A DNA stretch of 64,000 nucleotides from an uncultured Lentibacter sp. (GTDB lineage: Bacteria > Pseudomonadota > Alphaproteobacteria > Rhodobacterales > Rhodobacteraceae). The stretch lies in NCBI RefSeq assembly GCF_937123735.1, contig NZ_CAKZKL010000012.1, positions 1 to 64,000 on the forward strand, in the 5' to 3' direction. The translations under genes and the position numbers were made by a program. The number at the start of each line of letters is the position of its first letter. The first letter of the stretch is position 1. The notes under the pieces were generated by a model. That model was not told where the DNA came from and searched no databases. It saw nothing but the letters and a program-made list of their open reading frames with translations. Of this stretch, positions 27,890 through 36,698 are shown piece after piece.

Positions 27890-28342
27890 ATGACACAAGT
27901 TGACCTGACAGACCGCAAGATATTGCGCGAGCTTACCCGCAATGGCCGCATCAGCAATCTGGAGCTTGCCGAGCGCATCGGGCTTTCGCCATCGGCGTGC
28001 TTGCGCCGCGTGGCGACGTTGGAGCGGATCGGCGTGATCAAGGGCTACCGTGCCGTGCTTGATCCGCAGGCCATGGGCGCAGGCTTTACAGCCTATGTCT
28101 TGGTTGGGCTGAACCTGCACACCAAGGCTGCGCAGGAGGCGTTTGAGCGCGCCATCAGCCATGCGCCCGAGGTGCGAGAATGTCATAATATTACCGGCGC
28201 AGTGGAATATATCCTGCGGGTCGAGGCTGCGAGCCTGGCAGCTTACAAGACGTTTCACACAGACGTTCTGGGCACGCTGCCGCAGGTCAGCGCCATCACC
28301 TCCTATGTTGTTATGGGCTCTCCCAAAGACGAGCGCGCCTGA
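27890..28342 (+). CDS. Lrp/AsnC-family transcriptional regulator
   Basis: A 150-residue regulator with the helix-turn-helix [43 protein letters not shown] sequence (about 5-45) and a RAM ligand domain ([19 protein letters not shown]). ATG 27890 is chosen; earlier in-frame codons fall in the promoter gap. It is divergent from the LysE exporter and likely activates it in response to its substrate. The gap contains repeated TTGCAA-type AT-rich half sites suited to Lrp. Confidence 0.88.
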   Translation: MTQVDLTDRKILRELTRNGRISNLELAERIGLSPSACLRRVATLERIGVIKGYRAVLDPQAMGAGFTAYVLVGLNLHTKAAQEAFERAISHAPEVRECHNITGAVEYILRVEAASLAAYKTFHTDVLGTLPQVSAITSYVVMGSPKDERA

Positions 28343-28377
28343 CAGGCGCTGCCCGGGTGGCGAAAACTCCGTTGACT

Positions 28378-28397
28378 TATTATGTAGCTACATAATA
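28378..28397. promoter_or_regulatory. 20-bp perfect palindrome upstream of hutU
   Basis: TATTATGTAGCTACATAATA is perfectly self-complementary and is located 36 bases before the hutU start. TTGACT immediately to its left (28372-28377) could be the -35 element, so a bound protein would block the promoter. GntR-type HutC repressors use palindromes of this kind, with urocanate as inducer, but no hutC is in the window. Confidence 0.65.
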
Positions 28398-28433
28398 TCA
28401 AAGCTCCAAGCCAAGCCCCAAAGGAGCCCTCCC

Positions 28434-30119
28434 ATGAGCGATCCGCGCAAAAACGCCCGTGACATCTTCCCGCCCACGGGCCCCAAGCTCACAGCCAAAA
28501 GCTGGATGACCGAAGCCCCCCTGCGGATGCTGATGAACAACCTGCACCCCGATGTGGCGGAAAACCCGCATGAGCTGGTGGTCTACGGCGGCATCGGCCG
28601 CGCCGCGCGCACATGGCGCGACTTTGACATTATCGTGGAGAGCCTCAAGCAGCTCGAAGAGGATGAAACGCTGATCGTCCAGTCCGGCAAGCCCGTTGCC
28701 GTGGTCAAAACCCATGCGGACGCCCCCCGCGTCCTCATCGCCAACTCCAATCTCGTGCCCCATTGGGCCAATTGGGATCACTTCAACGAGCTCGATAAAA
28801 AGGGCCTCGCCATGTATGGCCAGATGACGGCTGGCAGCTGGATCTACATCGGCACACAAGGCATCGTGCAAGGCACCTACGAGACCTTCGCCGAAGCCGG
28901 CCGCCAGCACTATGGCGGCTCGCTCAAGGGCAAATGGATTCTCACAGGCGGTCTCGGCGGCATGGGCGGTGCACAGCCCCTCGCCGCTGTCTTTGCGGGC
29001 GCCTGCTGCCTCGCGGTGGAGTGCAATCCTGACAGCATCGATTTCCGCCTGCGCACCAAATACCTCGATGAGAAAGCCGAAACGCTCGATGACGCCCTAG
29101 AGATGATCACCCGCTGGACCGCCGCAGGCGAGGCCAAGTCCGTCGGCCTTCTGGGCAACGCCGCCGATATCTTCGCCGAGATTCACGCGCGCATGAAACA
29201 GGGCGGCATCCGCCCCGATATCGTCACCGATCAAACAAGTGCGCATGATCCGCTCAACGGCTACCTGCCGCAGGGCTGGAGCATGGCCCAGTGGCGCGAA
29301 AAGCGCGAGAGCGATCCGAAGGCCGTCGAAAAAGCCGCCCGCGCCTCTATGAAGGTCCACGTCAAGGCAATGGTTGATTTCTGGAACGATGGTGTCCCGA
29401 CGCTCGATTATGGCAACAACATCCGTCAGGTCGCCCAAGACGAGGGGCTGGAAAACGCCTTTGCCTTCCCCGGCTTCGTGCCCGCCTATATCCGCCCGCT
29501 CTTCTGCCGTGGCGTTGGCCCGTTCCGCTGGGTGGCCCTCTCGGGTGATCCTGAAGACATCTACAAAACCGATCAGAAGATGAAAGAGCTCTTCCCCGAG
29601 AACGCGCACCTGCACAACTGGCTCGATATGGCCCGCGAGCGTATCGCCTTTCAGGGCCTGCCCGCGCGCATCTGCTGGATCGGTCTTGGCGACCGTCACA
29701 AAGCCGGGCTGGCGTTCAACGAAATGGTCGCCAATGGCGAGCTGAAAGCGCCCATCGTTATTGGCCGCGATCATCTTGATTCTGGGTCTGTGGCAAGCCC
29801 CAACCGCGAAACCGAGGCGATGAAAGACGGCTCTGATGCGGTCTCAGATTGGCCGCTTCTCAACGCACTCGTCAACACCGCCTCCGGCGCAACATGGGTC
29901 TCGCTGCACCATGGTGGCGGTGTCGGCATGGGCTTTAGCCAGCATTCCGGCGTGGTCATCTGCGCCGATGGCACACCCGAGTCCGCCAAGCGGCTGGAGC
30001 GTGTCTTGTGGAATGACCCCGCCTCTGGTGTTTGGCGTCACGCTGATGCAGGTTATGAAGAGGCGCTCGCCTGCGCGCGTGAAAATAACCTCCGCCTGCC
30101 GGGCATCTTGGGCAACTAA
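28434..30119 (+). CDS. hutU: Urocanate hydratase
   Basis: A 561-residue enzyme of normal length. It converts urocanate to imidazolone propionate, step two of histidine degradation. Hallmarks are [21 protein letters not shown] text, [31 protein letters not shown] (NAD-binding), [31 protein letters not shown] and [21 protein letters not shown] 28434 has AAAGGAGC before it; the open frame to the left is spurious. hutH, hutI and hutG do not flank it, although an N-formylglutamate amidohydrolase lies at 35842-36591. Confidence 0.95.
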   Translation: MSDPRKNARDIFPPTGPKLTAKSWMTEAPLRMLMNNLHPDVAENPHELVVYGGIGRAARTWRDFDIIVESLKQLEEDETLIVQSGKPVAVVKTHADAPRVLIANSNLVPHWANWDHFNELDKKGLAMYGQMTAGSWIYIGTQGIVQGTYETFAEAGRQHYGGSLKGKWILTGGLGGMGGAQPLAAVFAGACCLAVECNPDSIDFRLRTKYLDEKAETLDDALEMITRWTAAGEAKSVGLLGNAADIFAEIHARMKQGGIRPDIVTDQTSAHDPLNGYLPQGWSMAQWREKRESDPKAVEKAARASMKVHVKAMVDFWNDGVPTLDYGNNIRQVAQDEGLENAFAFPGFVPAYIRPLFCRGVGPFRWVALSGDPEDIYKTDQKMKELFPENAHLHNWLDMARERIAFQGLPARICWIGLGDRHKAGLAFNEMVANGELKAPIVIGRDHLDSGSVASPNRETEAMKDGSDAVSDWPLLNALVNTASGATWVSLHHGGGVGMGFSQHSGVVICADGTPESAKRLERVLWNDPASGVWRHADAGYEEALACARENNLRLPGILGN

Positions 30120-30144
30120 GCCCCCCGGCGTCAAACTGCCGTAG

Positions 30145-30165
30145 GGTGCGCATTCATTGCGCACC
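30145..30165. repeat. GGTGCGCA...TGCGCACC palindromic repeat, single copy
   Basis: A 21-bp palindromic unit (arms GGTGCGCA and TGCGCACC around a 5-base centre, followed by the family flank GTAGG on one side) in the gap after hutU. The same unit occurs at 45817-45837 and as four tandem copies at 46623-46745. It is a REP-like element. Confidence 0.75.
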
Positions 30166-30212
30166 ATCCCTGCCAGGGCATAGCCCTTGGGATCTAACGA
30201 AAGACCTCAAGA

Positions 30213-30669
30213 ATGTTTCTGAAAAACGCCTGGTTTGTCGCCGCTTGGGATCACGAGGTGGCGCAAGACCTCAAGCAAATCATGGTCCTTGACGAGAAGA
30301 TCTCCATCTTCCGCAACGAAAGCGGCGAGGTGATCGCGCATCGAAGATGCCTGTTCACACCGCAAGCTGCCGCTCTCGAAGGGCCGCCGCAAGGGCGACA
30401 CTGTTGAATGCGGCTACCATGGCCTTACGTTTGATTGCGCAGGCAAATGCGTCTGGGCGCCGGGCACGGGCCGTATCCCCTCCAATGCCAATGTCCACGC
30501 CTACCCCGTGCACGAAAAATATGGCCTTGTCTGGATATGGATGGGCAACCCGGCCATCGCCGATGCCAGCGTAATTTTCGAGATCGAAAACTACGACAGT
30601 CCCGACTGGGGCATCGACCGCGGCGCAGCAATAGGCGGCTCATACGGGCGTCGCGTGGCGCTCGTATAG
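30213..30669 (+). pseudogene. Rieske non-haem iron oxygenase (VanA-like), frameshifted and truncated
   Basis: The protein opens MFLKNAWFVAAWDHEV, as vanillate O-demethylase oxygenases do. An extra base near 30340 breaks the frame: after it a second frame continues EDACSHRKLPLSKGRRKGDT then VECGYHGLTFDCAGKCVW, which holds the complete Rieske set CxH and CxxH. Homology stops near DWGIDRGAAI at about 30630, and a stop follows at 30667-30669, so the catalytic iron domain (about 200 residues) is missing. The remainder abuts the convergent phasin-like gene. It is a dead gene. Confidence 0.85.
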
Positions 30670-31035
30670 CTGCTGGCGCGCGGGTTTGGAGGCGTTTGCC
30701 ACCGTTACGGCCGCAACGGCCTCTTCCTGCATCACAGCGTTGGTGCATCTGGCGCAGAAAATGCTCCAATCGTGGATATCCTCTGTGAGCCTTTCCCAGG
30801 CACCTGCCTCCCATAGGCTCACGGCCTCCAGCGGGCTCTTGGCAGCACTTAGCGTTGCCAGTGCCTTGCCCGCCTCCTGCCGTCTGGCAAGCCAGCGCGC
30901 GGCAAACTCCTGCGCAGCCTCCAGCATCACGTCCTGAGCGGTCAGCATATGCCCGAAGGGCAATGTGCCATCAGCGCCCGGCGTTTTGGCTTGGCTGTCG
31001 CTTTTGCGGCTGATCTTGGCTTTGGATTTCGTCAT
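30640..31035 (-). CDS. Phasin-like protein
   Basis: A 131-residue protein with a basic N-terminus (MTKSKAKISRKSDSQ) and a long amphipathic alanine-rich helical middle (QDVMLEAAQEFAARWLARRQEAGKALATL) resembling phasin_2 proteins that coat polyhydroxyalkanoate granules. Its 3' end overlaps the remnant Rieske gene by 30 bases, so its last residues may be derived from a rearrangement. ATG 31035 has GGAGGG-like sequence upstream. The family assignment is moderate. Confidence 0.6.
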   Translation of the reverse strand: MTKSKAKISRKSDSQAKTPGADGTLPFGHMLTAQDVMLEAAQEFAARWLARRQEAGKALATLSAAKSPLEAVSLWEAGAWERLTEDIHDWSIFCARCTNAVMQEEAVAAVTVANASKPARQQLYERHATPV

Positions 31036-31207
31036 AGCGAACCTCCCTCCTGTCAGTCCTGAATGATGAACAGAGTCTATATCATCCGAGCGCTGCTTGC
31101 CTTGACTCGTATCAATGGGCGTTTGTCCGCCGGTTCTGCACCTGCACAACGCGCGCTGCGTTAACAAACAGCCGTTTTTTGCGATGTCTCAAAAACTGCA
31201 TCAGGCG

Positions 31208-31235
31208 GTGCACGCATGGTGCACGGGATGTGCAC
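31208..31235. repeat. Three GTGCAC hexamers at exact 11-bp period
   Basis: GTGCAC occurs at 31208, 31219 and 31230, each spaced by 11 bp, in the gap between the phasin-like gene and the malyl-CoA lyase gene. The same arrangement occurs at 39234-39261. One helical turn spacing suggests side-by-side binding of a protein. Confidence 0.7.
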
Positions 31236-31276
31236 GCATGTCACCCCCCCCGAATCGGTCTGTCCGAAAATGTTAA

Positions 31277-31296
31277 CGGGCGCCCGAAGGCGCCCG
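31277..31296. other. Hairpin after the malyl-CoA lyase gene
   Basis: CGGGCGCC-cgaa-GGCGCCCG forms an 8-bp GC stem 22 bases downstream of the mcl1 stop (minus strand). On the minus strand it is followed by GTTAAC rather than a T-run, so it is a poor intrinsic terminator in that direction. Confidence 0.5.
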
Positions 31297-31317
31297 AAAA
31301 AGCCGACTTGAGCGCCG

Positions 31318-32277
31318 TTACTGCCCCGCAATCAACTCTGCTTGAGCCACAATCACTTCGGCCTGTTTGATGCTGGCAATATCCACCAGACGGCCTTTAT
31401 AGACCGTCGCGCCCTCGCCATTGGCCTTGGCTTGTTCCATGGCCGCGAGGATCTCACGGGCTTCGTTCACAGCCTCCTGCGAGGGGGTGAACACCGCGTT
31501 CGCCAGCGCGATCTGCTTGGGGTGAATGGCCCATTTCCCGACCATGCCCAGCGTCGCCGAGCGCTTGGCCTGCGCGATATAACCCTCATCATCAGAGAAA
31601 TCGCCAAAGGGGCCGTCGACGGGCAAGACCCCATGGGTGCGGCAGGCCGCGACGATGGCAGCCTGTGCCCAATGCCAGGGATCAGACCAGTGTTTTTCGC
31701 CTTCGCGCAGCATGTAGTAATTTTCCTGCGTGCCGCCGATTCCCGTTGTTTGCATACCCATAGAGGCCGCAAAGTCGGCAGCACCAAGGCTCATCGCCTG
31801 CAAGCGCGGGCTGGAGGCGGCAATGGCTTCGACATGGGCGATACCGGCCGCGCTCTCGATGATCACTTCGAAGGAAACGGGCTTTGTGCGCCCCTTTGCC
31901 CGCTCAATCGCCGTGACAAGCGCATCGACCGCATAAACGTCTTCGGCGCAGCCCACCTTCGGGATCATGATCTGGTCAAGCCGCTCACCGGCCTGCTCCA
32001 GAAGGTCCACGACATCACGATACCAATAGGGCGTGTCTAGGCTGTTGATCCGCACGGAGATATACTTCTTGCCCCAGTCGATGGTGTTGATCGCTTCGAT
32101 CACATTCGCCCGCGCGACATCCTTGTCCGAAGGGGCAACGGAATCTTCGAGATCAAGATTGATCACATCTGCGGCACTGGCGGCCATTTTGGCAAAAAGC
32201 TTGGTGTTCGAGCCCGGCCCAAACAGCTGACACCGATTAGGCCGCTCAGCCGCCTGCGGTTGAATACGAAAACTCAT
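31318..32277 (-). CDS. mcl1: L-malyl-CoA / beta-methylmalyl-CoA lyase
   Basis: A 319-residue CitE-like lyase. It has FGPGSNTKLFAKMAASAADV at the N-terminus, DLEDSVAPSDK, the Arg in SVRINSLDTPYW, the metal-binding Glu in FEVIIESAAGIAHVEA, GAADFAASMG, and QTTGIGGTQENYY. Length and sequence match Rhodobacter Mcl1, which cleaves beta-methylmalyl-CoA to glyoxylate and propionyl-CoA in the ethylmalonyl-CoA pathway. ATG 32277 matches the family N-terminus (MSFRIQP). It is transcribed divergently from the D-amino-acid operon. Confidence 0.93.
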   Translation of the reverse strand: MSFRIQPQAAERPNRCQLFGPGSNTKLFAKMAASAADVINLDLEDSVAPSDKDVARANVIEAINTIDWGKKYISVRINSLDTPYWYRDVVDLLEQAGERLDQIMIPKVGCAEDVYAVDALVTAIERAKGRTKPVSFEVIIESAAGIAHVEAIAASSPRLQAMSLGAADFAASMGMQTTGIGGTQENYYMLREGEKHWSDPWHWAQAAIVAACRTHGVLPVDGPFGDFSDDEGYIAQAKRSATLGMVGKWAIHPKQIALANAVFTPSQEAVNEAREILAAMEQAKANGEGATVYKGRLVDIASIKQAEVIVAQAELIAGQ

Positions 32278-32430
32278 GTTCGGGAGCCTTTCAGGTAATG
32301 AAATTACGTTATTTGTGAGCCTTTCGATATAAAATTGCCGCGTTGGCTGCAAGGGCTCTTTCTTGGAGCGAGCGGCGCTTCAAGTTGGGGGTAAGAGGGG
32401 CTGGCTTTGTCCATATTGCGAAAGAATCTT

Positions 32431-32442
32431 CGAAAATTTTCG
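32431..32442. promoter_or_regulatory. 12-bp palindrome in the mcl1-dgcN gap
   Basis: CGAAAATTTTCG is perfectly self-complementary and lies in the 271-bp AT-rich gap between the divergent mcl1 and dgcN genes. It may be an operator, but no adjacent regulator gene exists. Confidence 0.35.
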
Positions 32443-32509
32443 TAAAAGCCGGGAGAATTTTGAAAAAAATAGCCGCTTTGGGCATGAAATGAGAAGTGCT
32501 TTCACCCTG

Positions 32510-32529
32510 TTGCGTTAGACTTTACGCAA
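32510..32529. promoter_or_regulatory. Inverted repeat just upstream of dgcN
   Basis: TTGCGT (32510-32515) and ACGCAA (32524-32529) flank 8 bases and end 19 bases before the dgcN start. Regulators of D-glutamate operons (DgcR-type) may bind here; this is a candidate only. Confidence 0.4.
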
Positions 32530-32548
32530 AGCAACCGGGGGCACTTCC

Positions 32549-33553
32549 ATGATCAAGACACCTTATCTTCTCTTTCTCGGCGACGCGCCGGACCAGCTTG
32601 CAGCGAAAGTAGCGCAGGGGATCAAAGATTGGCGGCCGGACAACGCCGTGGGCCAGTTTCGCATGGACGGGTGCAAAGCCGATATGGGCTTGGCCGATAT
32701 GACTCTGGCAGAAGCAAAAGCTGCCGGAGCAAAAACTTTGGTGATTGGTGTTGCCAACCGCGGGGGAATCATCAGTCAGGAATGGAAAAAAATACTGGTG
32801 ATGGCGCTCGAAGAGGGGTTTGATCTTGCCTCGGGCCTGCACAATCTTTTGCGAGATGAGCCCGATCTCGCGGCGGTTGCTGAGGCCACGGGCCAGAGCT
32901 TGCATGACGTGCGGGTTCCCGAGGTGCAATATCCTATTGCCAATGGTGTGAAGCGCGCTGGTAAGCGCTTGTTGGCAGTGGGCACCGATTGTTCGGTTGG
33001 TAAAATGTATACAGCGCTTTGCATCGATAAGGAAATGCAGGCGCGCGGGATGAAATCAACTTTCCGCGCCACCGGGCAAACAGGTATCCTGATCACTGGA
33101 AACGGTGTCCCTCTGGATGCCGTGATTGCCGACTTTATGGCCGGATCAATCGAGTGGCTCACACCTGACAACGACGAGGAGCATTGGGATATTATCGAGG
33201 GGCAGGGCAGCCTTTTTCATGTTTCCTATTCCGGCGTGACCATGGCGCTTGTGCACGGCGGACAGCCTGACGCACTTGTTGTGTGCCATGAGCCAACCCG
33301 GGAGCACATGCGCGGTTTGCCCGGGTATGCGCTGCCAAGCCTCGAAGCCGTGCGTGACATGGCTTTGCAACTTGCCCGTGTTGGCAACCCTGCCTGCGAC
33401 GTGATCGGCTATGCCATCAACACCCAAAACATGGATGATGATGCAGCGCGCGCCTATCTGGCTGATATTGAAACAAGTCTTGGCCTCCCCGCCACCGACC
33501 CTTACCGCTACGGCGCAGGCAAGCTGGTTGATGCCCTCGCGGCCATGAGCTAA
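32549..33553 (+). CDS. dgcN: D-glutamate N-acetyltransferase DgcN (DUF1611)
   Basis: A 334-residue DUF1611 protein. A P-loop-like GTDCSVGKMYTALCI lies at about 149-163, following an N-terminal Rossmann-like half, and GQGSLFHVSYSGVTMALVHG is a family core. DgcN acetylates D-glutamate to N-acetyl-D-glutamate; the adjacent DgcA then epimerises it to N-acetyl-L-glutamate. The two genes are 9 bases apart. The pair, described in marine bacteria, allows D-glutamate catabolism. The TTACGCAA site upstream may control the operon. Confidence 0.9.
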   Translation: MIKTPYLLFLGDAPDQLAAKVAQGIKDWRPDNAVGQFRMDGCKADMGLADMTLAEAKAAGAKTLVIGVANRGGIISQEWKKILVMALEEGFDLASGLHNLLRDEPDLAAVAEATGQSLHDVRVPEVQYPIANGVKRAGKRLLAVGTDCSVGKMYTALCIDKEMQARGMKSTFRATGQTGILITGNGVPLDAVIADFMAGSIEWLTPDNDEEHWDIIEGQGSLFHVSYSGVTMALVHGGQPDALVVCHEPTREHMRGLPGYALPSLEAVRDMALQLARVGNPACDVIGYAINTQNMDDDAARAYLADIETSLGLPATDPYRYGAGKLVDALAAMS

Positions 33554-33562
33554 GCCAAGCCC

Positions 33563-34528
33563 ATGCAAATTTCCGTTACGCCCGAGAGCTTCAAGCTCGC
33601 GCAGGTCTTCACCATTTCCCGCGGCTCGCGCACCGAGGCCAAGGTGCTGACCGTGCGTATCAAGGCCGGGGCAAAAGAGGGCCGGGGCGAATGTGTGCCC
33701 TACGCCCGCTATGGCGAAACGCTGGAGTCAGTCACCGCCGAGATCGAGGCGCTGCCAGAGCAGTTTGACCGCGAGGCGCTTTATGATCTGTTGCCTGCGG
33801 GGGCTGCGCGCAACGCTGTGGACTGTGCTCTGTGGGACATGGAGGCCAAGGCCGCCGGAAAACGCGCCTGGGAGCTGGCAGGTCTGCCCGCGCCCAAACC
33901 CGAGATCACCGCTTACACCCTCTCGCTTGATACCCCCGAGAACATGCAGGCGCAGGCGGCGAAGAATGCCTTTCGCCCGCTTCTGAAGATCAAGCTGGGC
34001 ACGCCTGACGATATGCCGCGCCTTGAGGCAGTGCGCAAAGGCGCGCCGAAATCGCGGATCATCATCGACGCCAACGAGGGCTGGAGCCGTGCGGTGTATC
34101 TTGACCTCGTGCCGCATTTGCAGCGCCTTGGTGTTTCGCTGGTGGAGCAGCCCTTGCCGGCGCGCGACGACGAAGGGCTGATCGGCCTTGAGCGCCCCGT
34201 TCCTGTTTGTGCAGATGAAAGCGCGCATGATTGTGCGAGCCTGCCGCAGCTGAAAGGCAAGTATGACATTGTGAACATCAAGCTTGACAAGACCGGCGGG
34301 CTGACCGAGGCCTTGCGGCTGAAAGAGGCCGCACTGGCGCAAGGATACGGCGTGATGGTGGGCTGTATGGTCGGCACATCGCTCGCCATGGCCCCTGCCA
34401 CGCTGGTGGCCCAAGGTGCGACAGTGACCGATCTTGACGGGCCGCTGCTTCTGGCCGAAGACCGCGCCACGCCACTTCATTTTGACGAATTGGGCGTTCA
34501 CGCGCCCGCACCTGAGCTTTGGGGATAG
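33563..34528 (+). CDS. dgcA: N-acetyl-D-glutamate racemase DgcA (enolase superfamily)
   Basis: A 321-residue muconate-lactonizing/dipeptide-epimerase type enolase. It carries the acid/base Lys in LLKIKLG (about 140-146), metal ligands in RIIIDANEGW, SLVEQPLP and VCADESAHD, and the second Lys in IVNIKLDKTGG. Two opposing lysines are expected for a racemase. Its partner DgcN immediately upstream supports N-acetyl-D-glutamate as substrate rather than dipeptides. The D-amino-acid aminotransferase follows 8 bases later. Confidence 0.9.
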   Translation: MQISVTPESFKLAQVFTISRGSRTEAKVLTVRIKAGAKEGRGECVPYARYGETLESVTAEIEALPEQFDREALYDLLPAGAARNAVDCALWDMEAKAAGKRAWELAGLPAPKPEITAYTLSLDTPENMQAQAAKNAFRPLLKIKLGTPDDMPRLEAVRKGAPKSRIIIDANEGWSRAVYLDLVPHLQRLGVSLVEQPLPARDDEGLIGLERPVPVCADESAHDCASLPQLKGKYDIVNIKLDKTGGLTEALRLKEAALAQGYGVMVGCMVGTSLAMAPATLVAQGATVTDLDGPLLLAEDRATPLHFDELGVHAPAPELWG

Positions 34529-34536
34529 AACACGCC

Positions 34537-35400
34537 ATGACACGCACGGTTTATGTAAACGGGGCCTATGTGCCCGAGACAGAAGCGCAAATCTCGATCT
34601 TTGATCGCGGTTTTTTGATGGCTGACGGGGTTTATGAAGTGACCTCCGTTCTGGGTGGCAAGCTGATCGACTTTGAAGGGCATGCCGTGCGGCTGGAACG
34701 CTCTTTGCGCGAGTTGGATATGCGCGCGCCTTGCACGAGCGAAGAGCTTTTGGAAATTCACCGCGAGCTTGTGCGTGTGAACGAAATTGATGAAGGGTTG
34801 GTCTATTTGCAGATCACCCGTGGCAGCGACGGCGACCGCGACTTTGCCTTCCCCGATCCGGAAACGACCAAGCCGACGCTTGTGCTGTTTACCCAGAACA
34901 AACCGGGGCTGGCGCACAGCGAGGCGTCAAAAAAGGGTGCCAAGATTATCTCGATCGAGGACATCCGCTGGGGCCGCCGCGACATCAAGACAGTGCAGCT
35001 GCTTTACCCCTCGATGGGTAAGATGATGGCCAAGAAAGCGGGCTGTGATGATGCCTGGATGATCGAGGACGGGTTTGTCACCGAGGGCACCTCGAACAAC
35101 GCCTATATCGTGAAAGGCAACAAGATTATCACGCGCGCTTTGTCAAACGACATCCTGCACGGGATCACCCGCGCCGCTATCTTGCGGATGGCGCGAGAGG
35201 CACAGATGGATGTGGAAGAACGCAGCTTTACCATCGAGGAAGCCAAGGAAGCGGATGAGGCTTTCACGACCTCGGCCAGTGCTTTTGTGATGCCGGTTGT
35301 GGAAATTGACGGCGTTCAGATGGGCAATGGCACGCCTGGGCCAGTGGCGAAGCGGCTTCGGGAAATTTATCTCGACGAGAGCCTGAAGAAAGCGATCTGA
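34537..35400 (+). CDS. dat: D-amino-acid aminotransferase (class IV)
   Basis: A 287-residue fold-type IV PLP enzyme. It shows the family opening IFDRGFLMADGVYEVTSV, the PLP-binding Lys in YPSMGKMMAKKAG, FVTEGTSNNAYIV and ITRAAILRMARE. ATG 34537 is chosen over an upstream TTG. It transfers the amino group of D-alanine and similar D-amino acids to 2-oxoglutarate, giving D-glutamate, the substrate of DgcN. Hence this three-gene operon could route many D-amino acids into the L-glutamate pool. Confidence 0.9.
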   Translation: MTRTVYVNGAYVPETEAQISIFDRGFLMADGVYEVTSVLGGKLIDFEGHAVRLERSLRELDMRAPCTSEELLEIHRELVRVNEIDEGLVYLQITRGSDGDRDFAFPDPETTKPTLVLFTQNKPGLAHSEASKKGAKIISIEDIRWGRRDIKTVQLLYPSMGKMMAKKAGCDDAWMIEDGFVTEGTSNNAYIVKGNKIITRALSNDILHGITRAAILRMAREAQMDVEERSFTIEEAKEADEAFTTSASAFVMPVVEIDGVQMGNGTPGPVAKRLREIYLDESLKKAI

Positions 35401-35404
35401 GAGC

Positions 35405-35497
35405 TTTTAAGGATCGAATTTTGCTTCGCAAAATCCGATCCGCTGGGGGCGCTGCCCCCAGGCCCCCGGGATATTTCGGGCAATAAGAAAGAAGGGT
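35405..35497. repeat. Intergenic repeat between dat and DUF1244 gene
   Basis: It contains the hairpin TTTTGCTTCGCAAAA, the hairpin CTGGGGGC-gct-GCCCCCAG, then CCCCCGGGATATTTCGGGCA and an ATAAGAAAG tail. The right end is read as the 3' end of the minus-strand DUF1244 gene. This bipartite layout is shared with copies at 25458-25640 and 50843-50991. Confidence 0.75.
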
Positions 35498-35518
35498 GGG
35501 CTTTTTGGTTATTGCGCC

Positions 35519-35839
35519 CTATTTCCCAAGCTTATCGGTGACGTTTTCTTTAAAGGCGGTTTCAAAGTCGGCCTGCTTTTCAGGGCTAGCCTCGGTCTGA
35601 TAGTTGGCTTTCCACGCAGCCATTGTCATGCCGTAGTAGATTTCGCGGGCCTCTTCTTTTGACATATCGATGCCGCGCGCGTTTGCGGCCTCCTGATACC
35701 AGCGGGACAGGCAGTTGCGGCAGAAGCCGGCGAGGTTCATCATATCGATGTTTTGCACATCGGTGCGGTCTTCCATCAGGTGCTTGCGCAGGGCGCGGAA
35801 GGCGGCGGCTTCGAGCTCGATCTGTGTTTGGTCATCCAT
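35519..35839 (-). CDS. DUF1244-family protein
   Basis: A 106-residue protein with the family core RKHLMEDRTDVQNIDMMNLAGFCRNCLSRWY, including a CRNC pair, and YYGMTMAAWKANYQ. The start ATG 35839 follows the stop of the N-formylglutamate amidohydrolase gene by two bases, so they share a transcript. Function unknown; the family occurs broadly in alpha- and gammaproteobacteria. Confidence 0.87.
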   Translation of the reverse strand: MDDQTQIELEAAAFRALRKHLMEDRTDVQNIDMMNLAGFCRNCLSRWYQEAANARGIDMSKEEAREIYYGMTMAAWKANYQTEASPEKQADFETAFKENVTDKLGK

Positions 35840-35841
35840 GA

Positions 35842-36591
35842 CTATGCCTCGTTGTTCAAGGTGATGCGCAGGGCGTCCTGCAAGATGGGCGCAAGGCGTT
35901 TGGCCCATTCGCTTTGTTGCTCTTCAGTCTGGATAAGATCATTGCGGATTTCAACCAGCGTGTTGTGGCGGCCATGGGCGATGGCGTGGGTGTCGATTGT
36001 GTCGCCCGGAAGGTGGCCGCCGTAGGGCTCGTTGCGGCCAACGCAAAGTGATGGGTCTTGTTGCAAGAGCGCGAGAAGCGGATCACACAGGCGTGTGTCA
36101 TCGGCGTGGAGCACGCCAATATGCCAGGGGCGCTTGGGGCGGCCCGCGAGCTGTGGTGTGAAGCTGTGCAGCGTGAGGAGCACGGGCGCTTTGCGGGCGT
36201 CGAGCAGCGCGGCCAGCGCGGCGTGGTAGGGCCGGTGGCAGGCCTCAAGGCGGCGCTCTTTCTCGGCTGCGTCTGCATGGCGGTTGGCGGGAATGATCGT
36301 GCCGTCATACAGCTTCATCAGCAAGGTTGGATCTTGCTCTCCGCGGTTGGGATCAATCACCAGGCGGGAGAAGTTGGTGCAGATCACGGGGGCGTTGAGC
36401 AATGCGCCCAGCTTGAGTGCAACACCCTTGGCCCCCACGTCATAAGCAATATGACGGGTCATGTCGCCCGCGGGCAAATCCAAGCTGCCCCCGTTGATAA
36501 ATGGCGGGACCGTGTTTGTGGCATGGTCGCAGGCGATCACCCAGGGACCGTCGCGGTGTTCTCCAGTCAGCTCGTAGGGCTGGTAATTCAT
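35842..36591 (-). CDS. hutG: N-formylglutamate amidohydrolase
   Basis: A 249-residue zinc-dependent amidohydrolase family member. WVIACDHATNTVPPF is the N-terminal His-containing segment and LLTLHSFTPQLAGRPKRPW plus YGGHLPGDTIDTHAIAHGRHNTLVEIRNDLI complete the core. It would hydrolyse N-formylglutamate, the end of some histidine pathways, giving a link to hutU. ATG 36591 is preferred since residues upstream are not family-like. The hutG symbol is by family only; it is not in a hut operon. Confidence 0.8.
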   Translation of the reverse strand: MNYQPYELTGEHRDGPWVIACDHATNTVPPFINGGSLDLPAGDMTRHIAYDVGAKGVALKLGALLNAPVICTNFSRLVIDPNRGEQDPTLLMKLYDGTIIPANRHADAAEKERRLEACHRPYHAALAALLDARKAPVLLTLHSFTPQLAGRPKRPWHIGVLHADDTRLCDPLLALLQQDPSLCVGRNEPYGGHLPGDTIDTHAIAHGRHNTLVEIRNDLIQTEEQQSEWAKRLAPILQDALRITLNNEA

Positions 36592-36698
36592 TTTCCGGAA
36601 TTTCCTCGTTAGCTTTGCGCACCCTGTTGTGCCTGCGTTACAGACGCGCGATACAGAGAAGCGGTTAAGCGCAGATAGACACATCAAAGGCAGACCAT

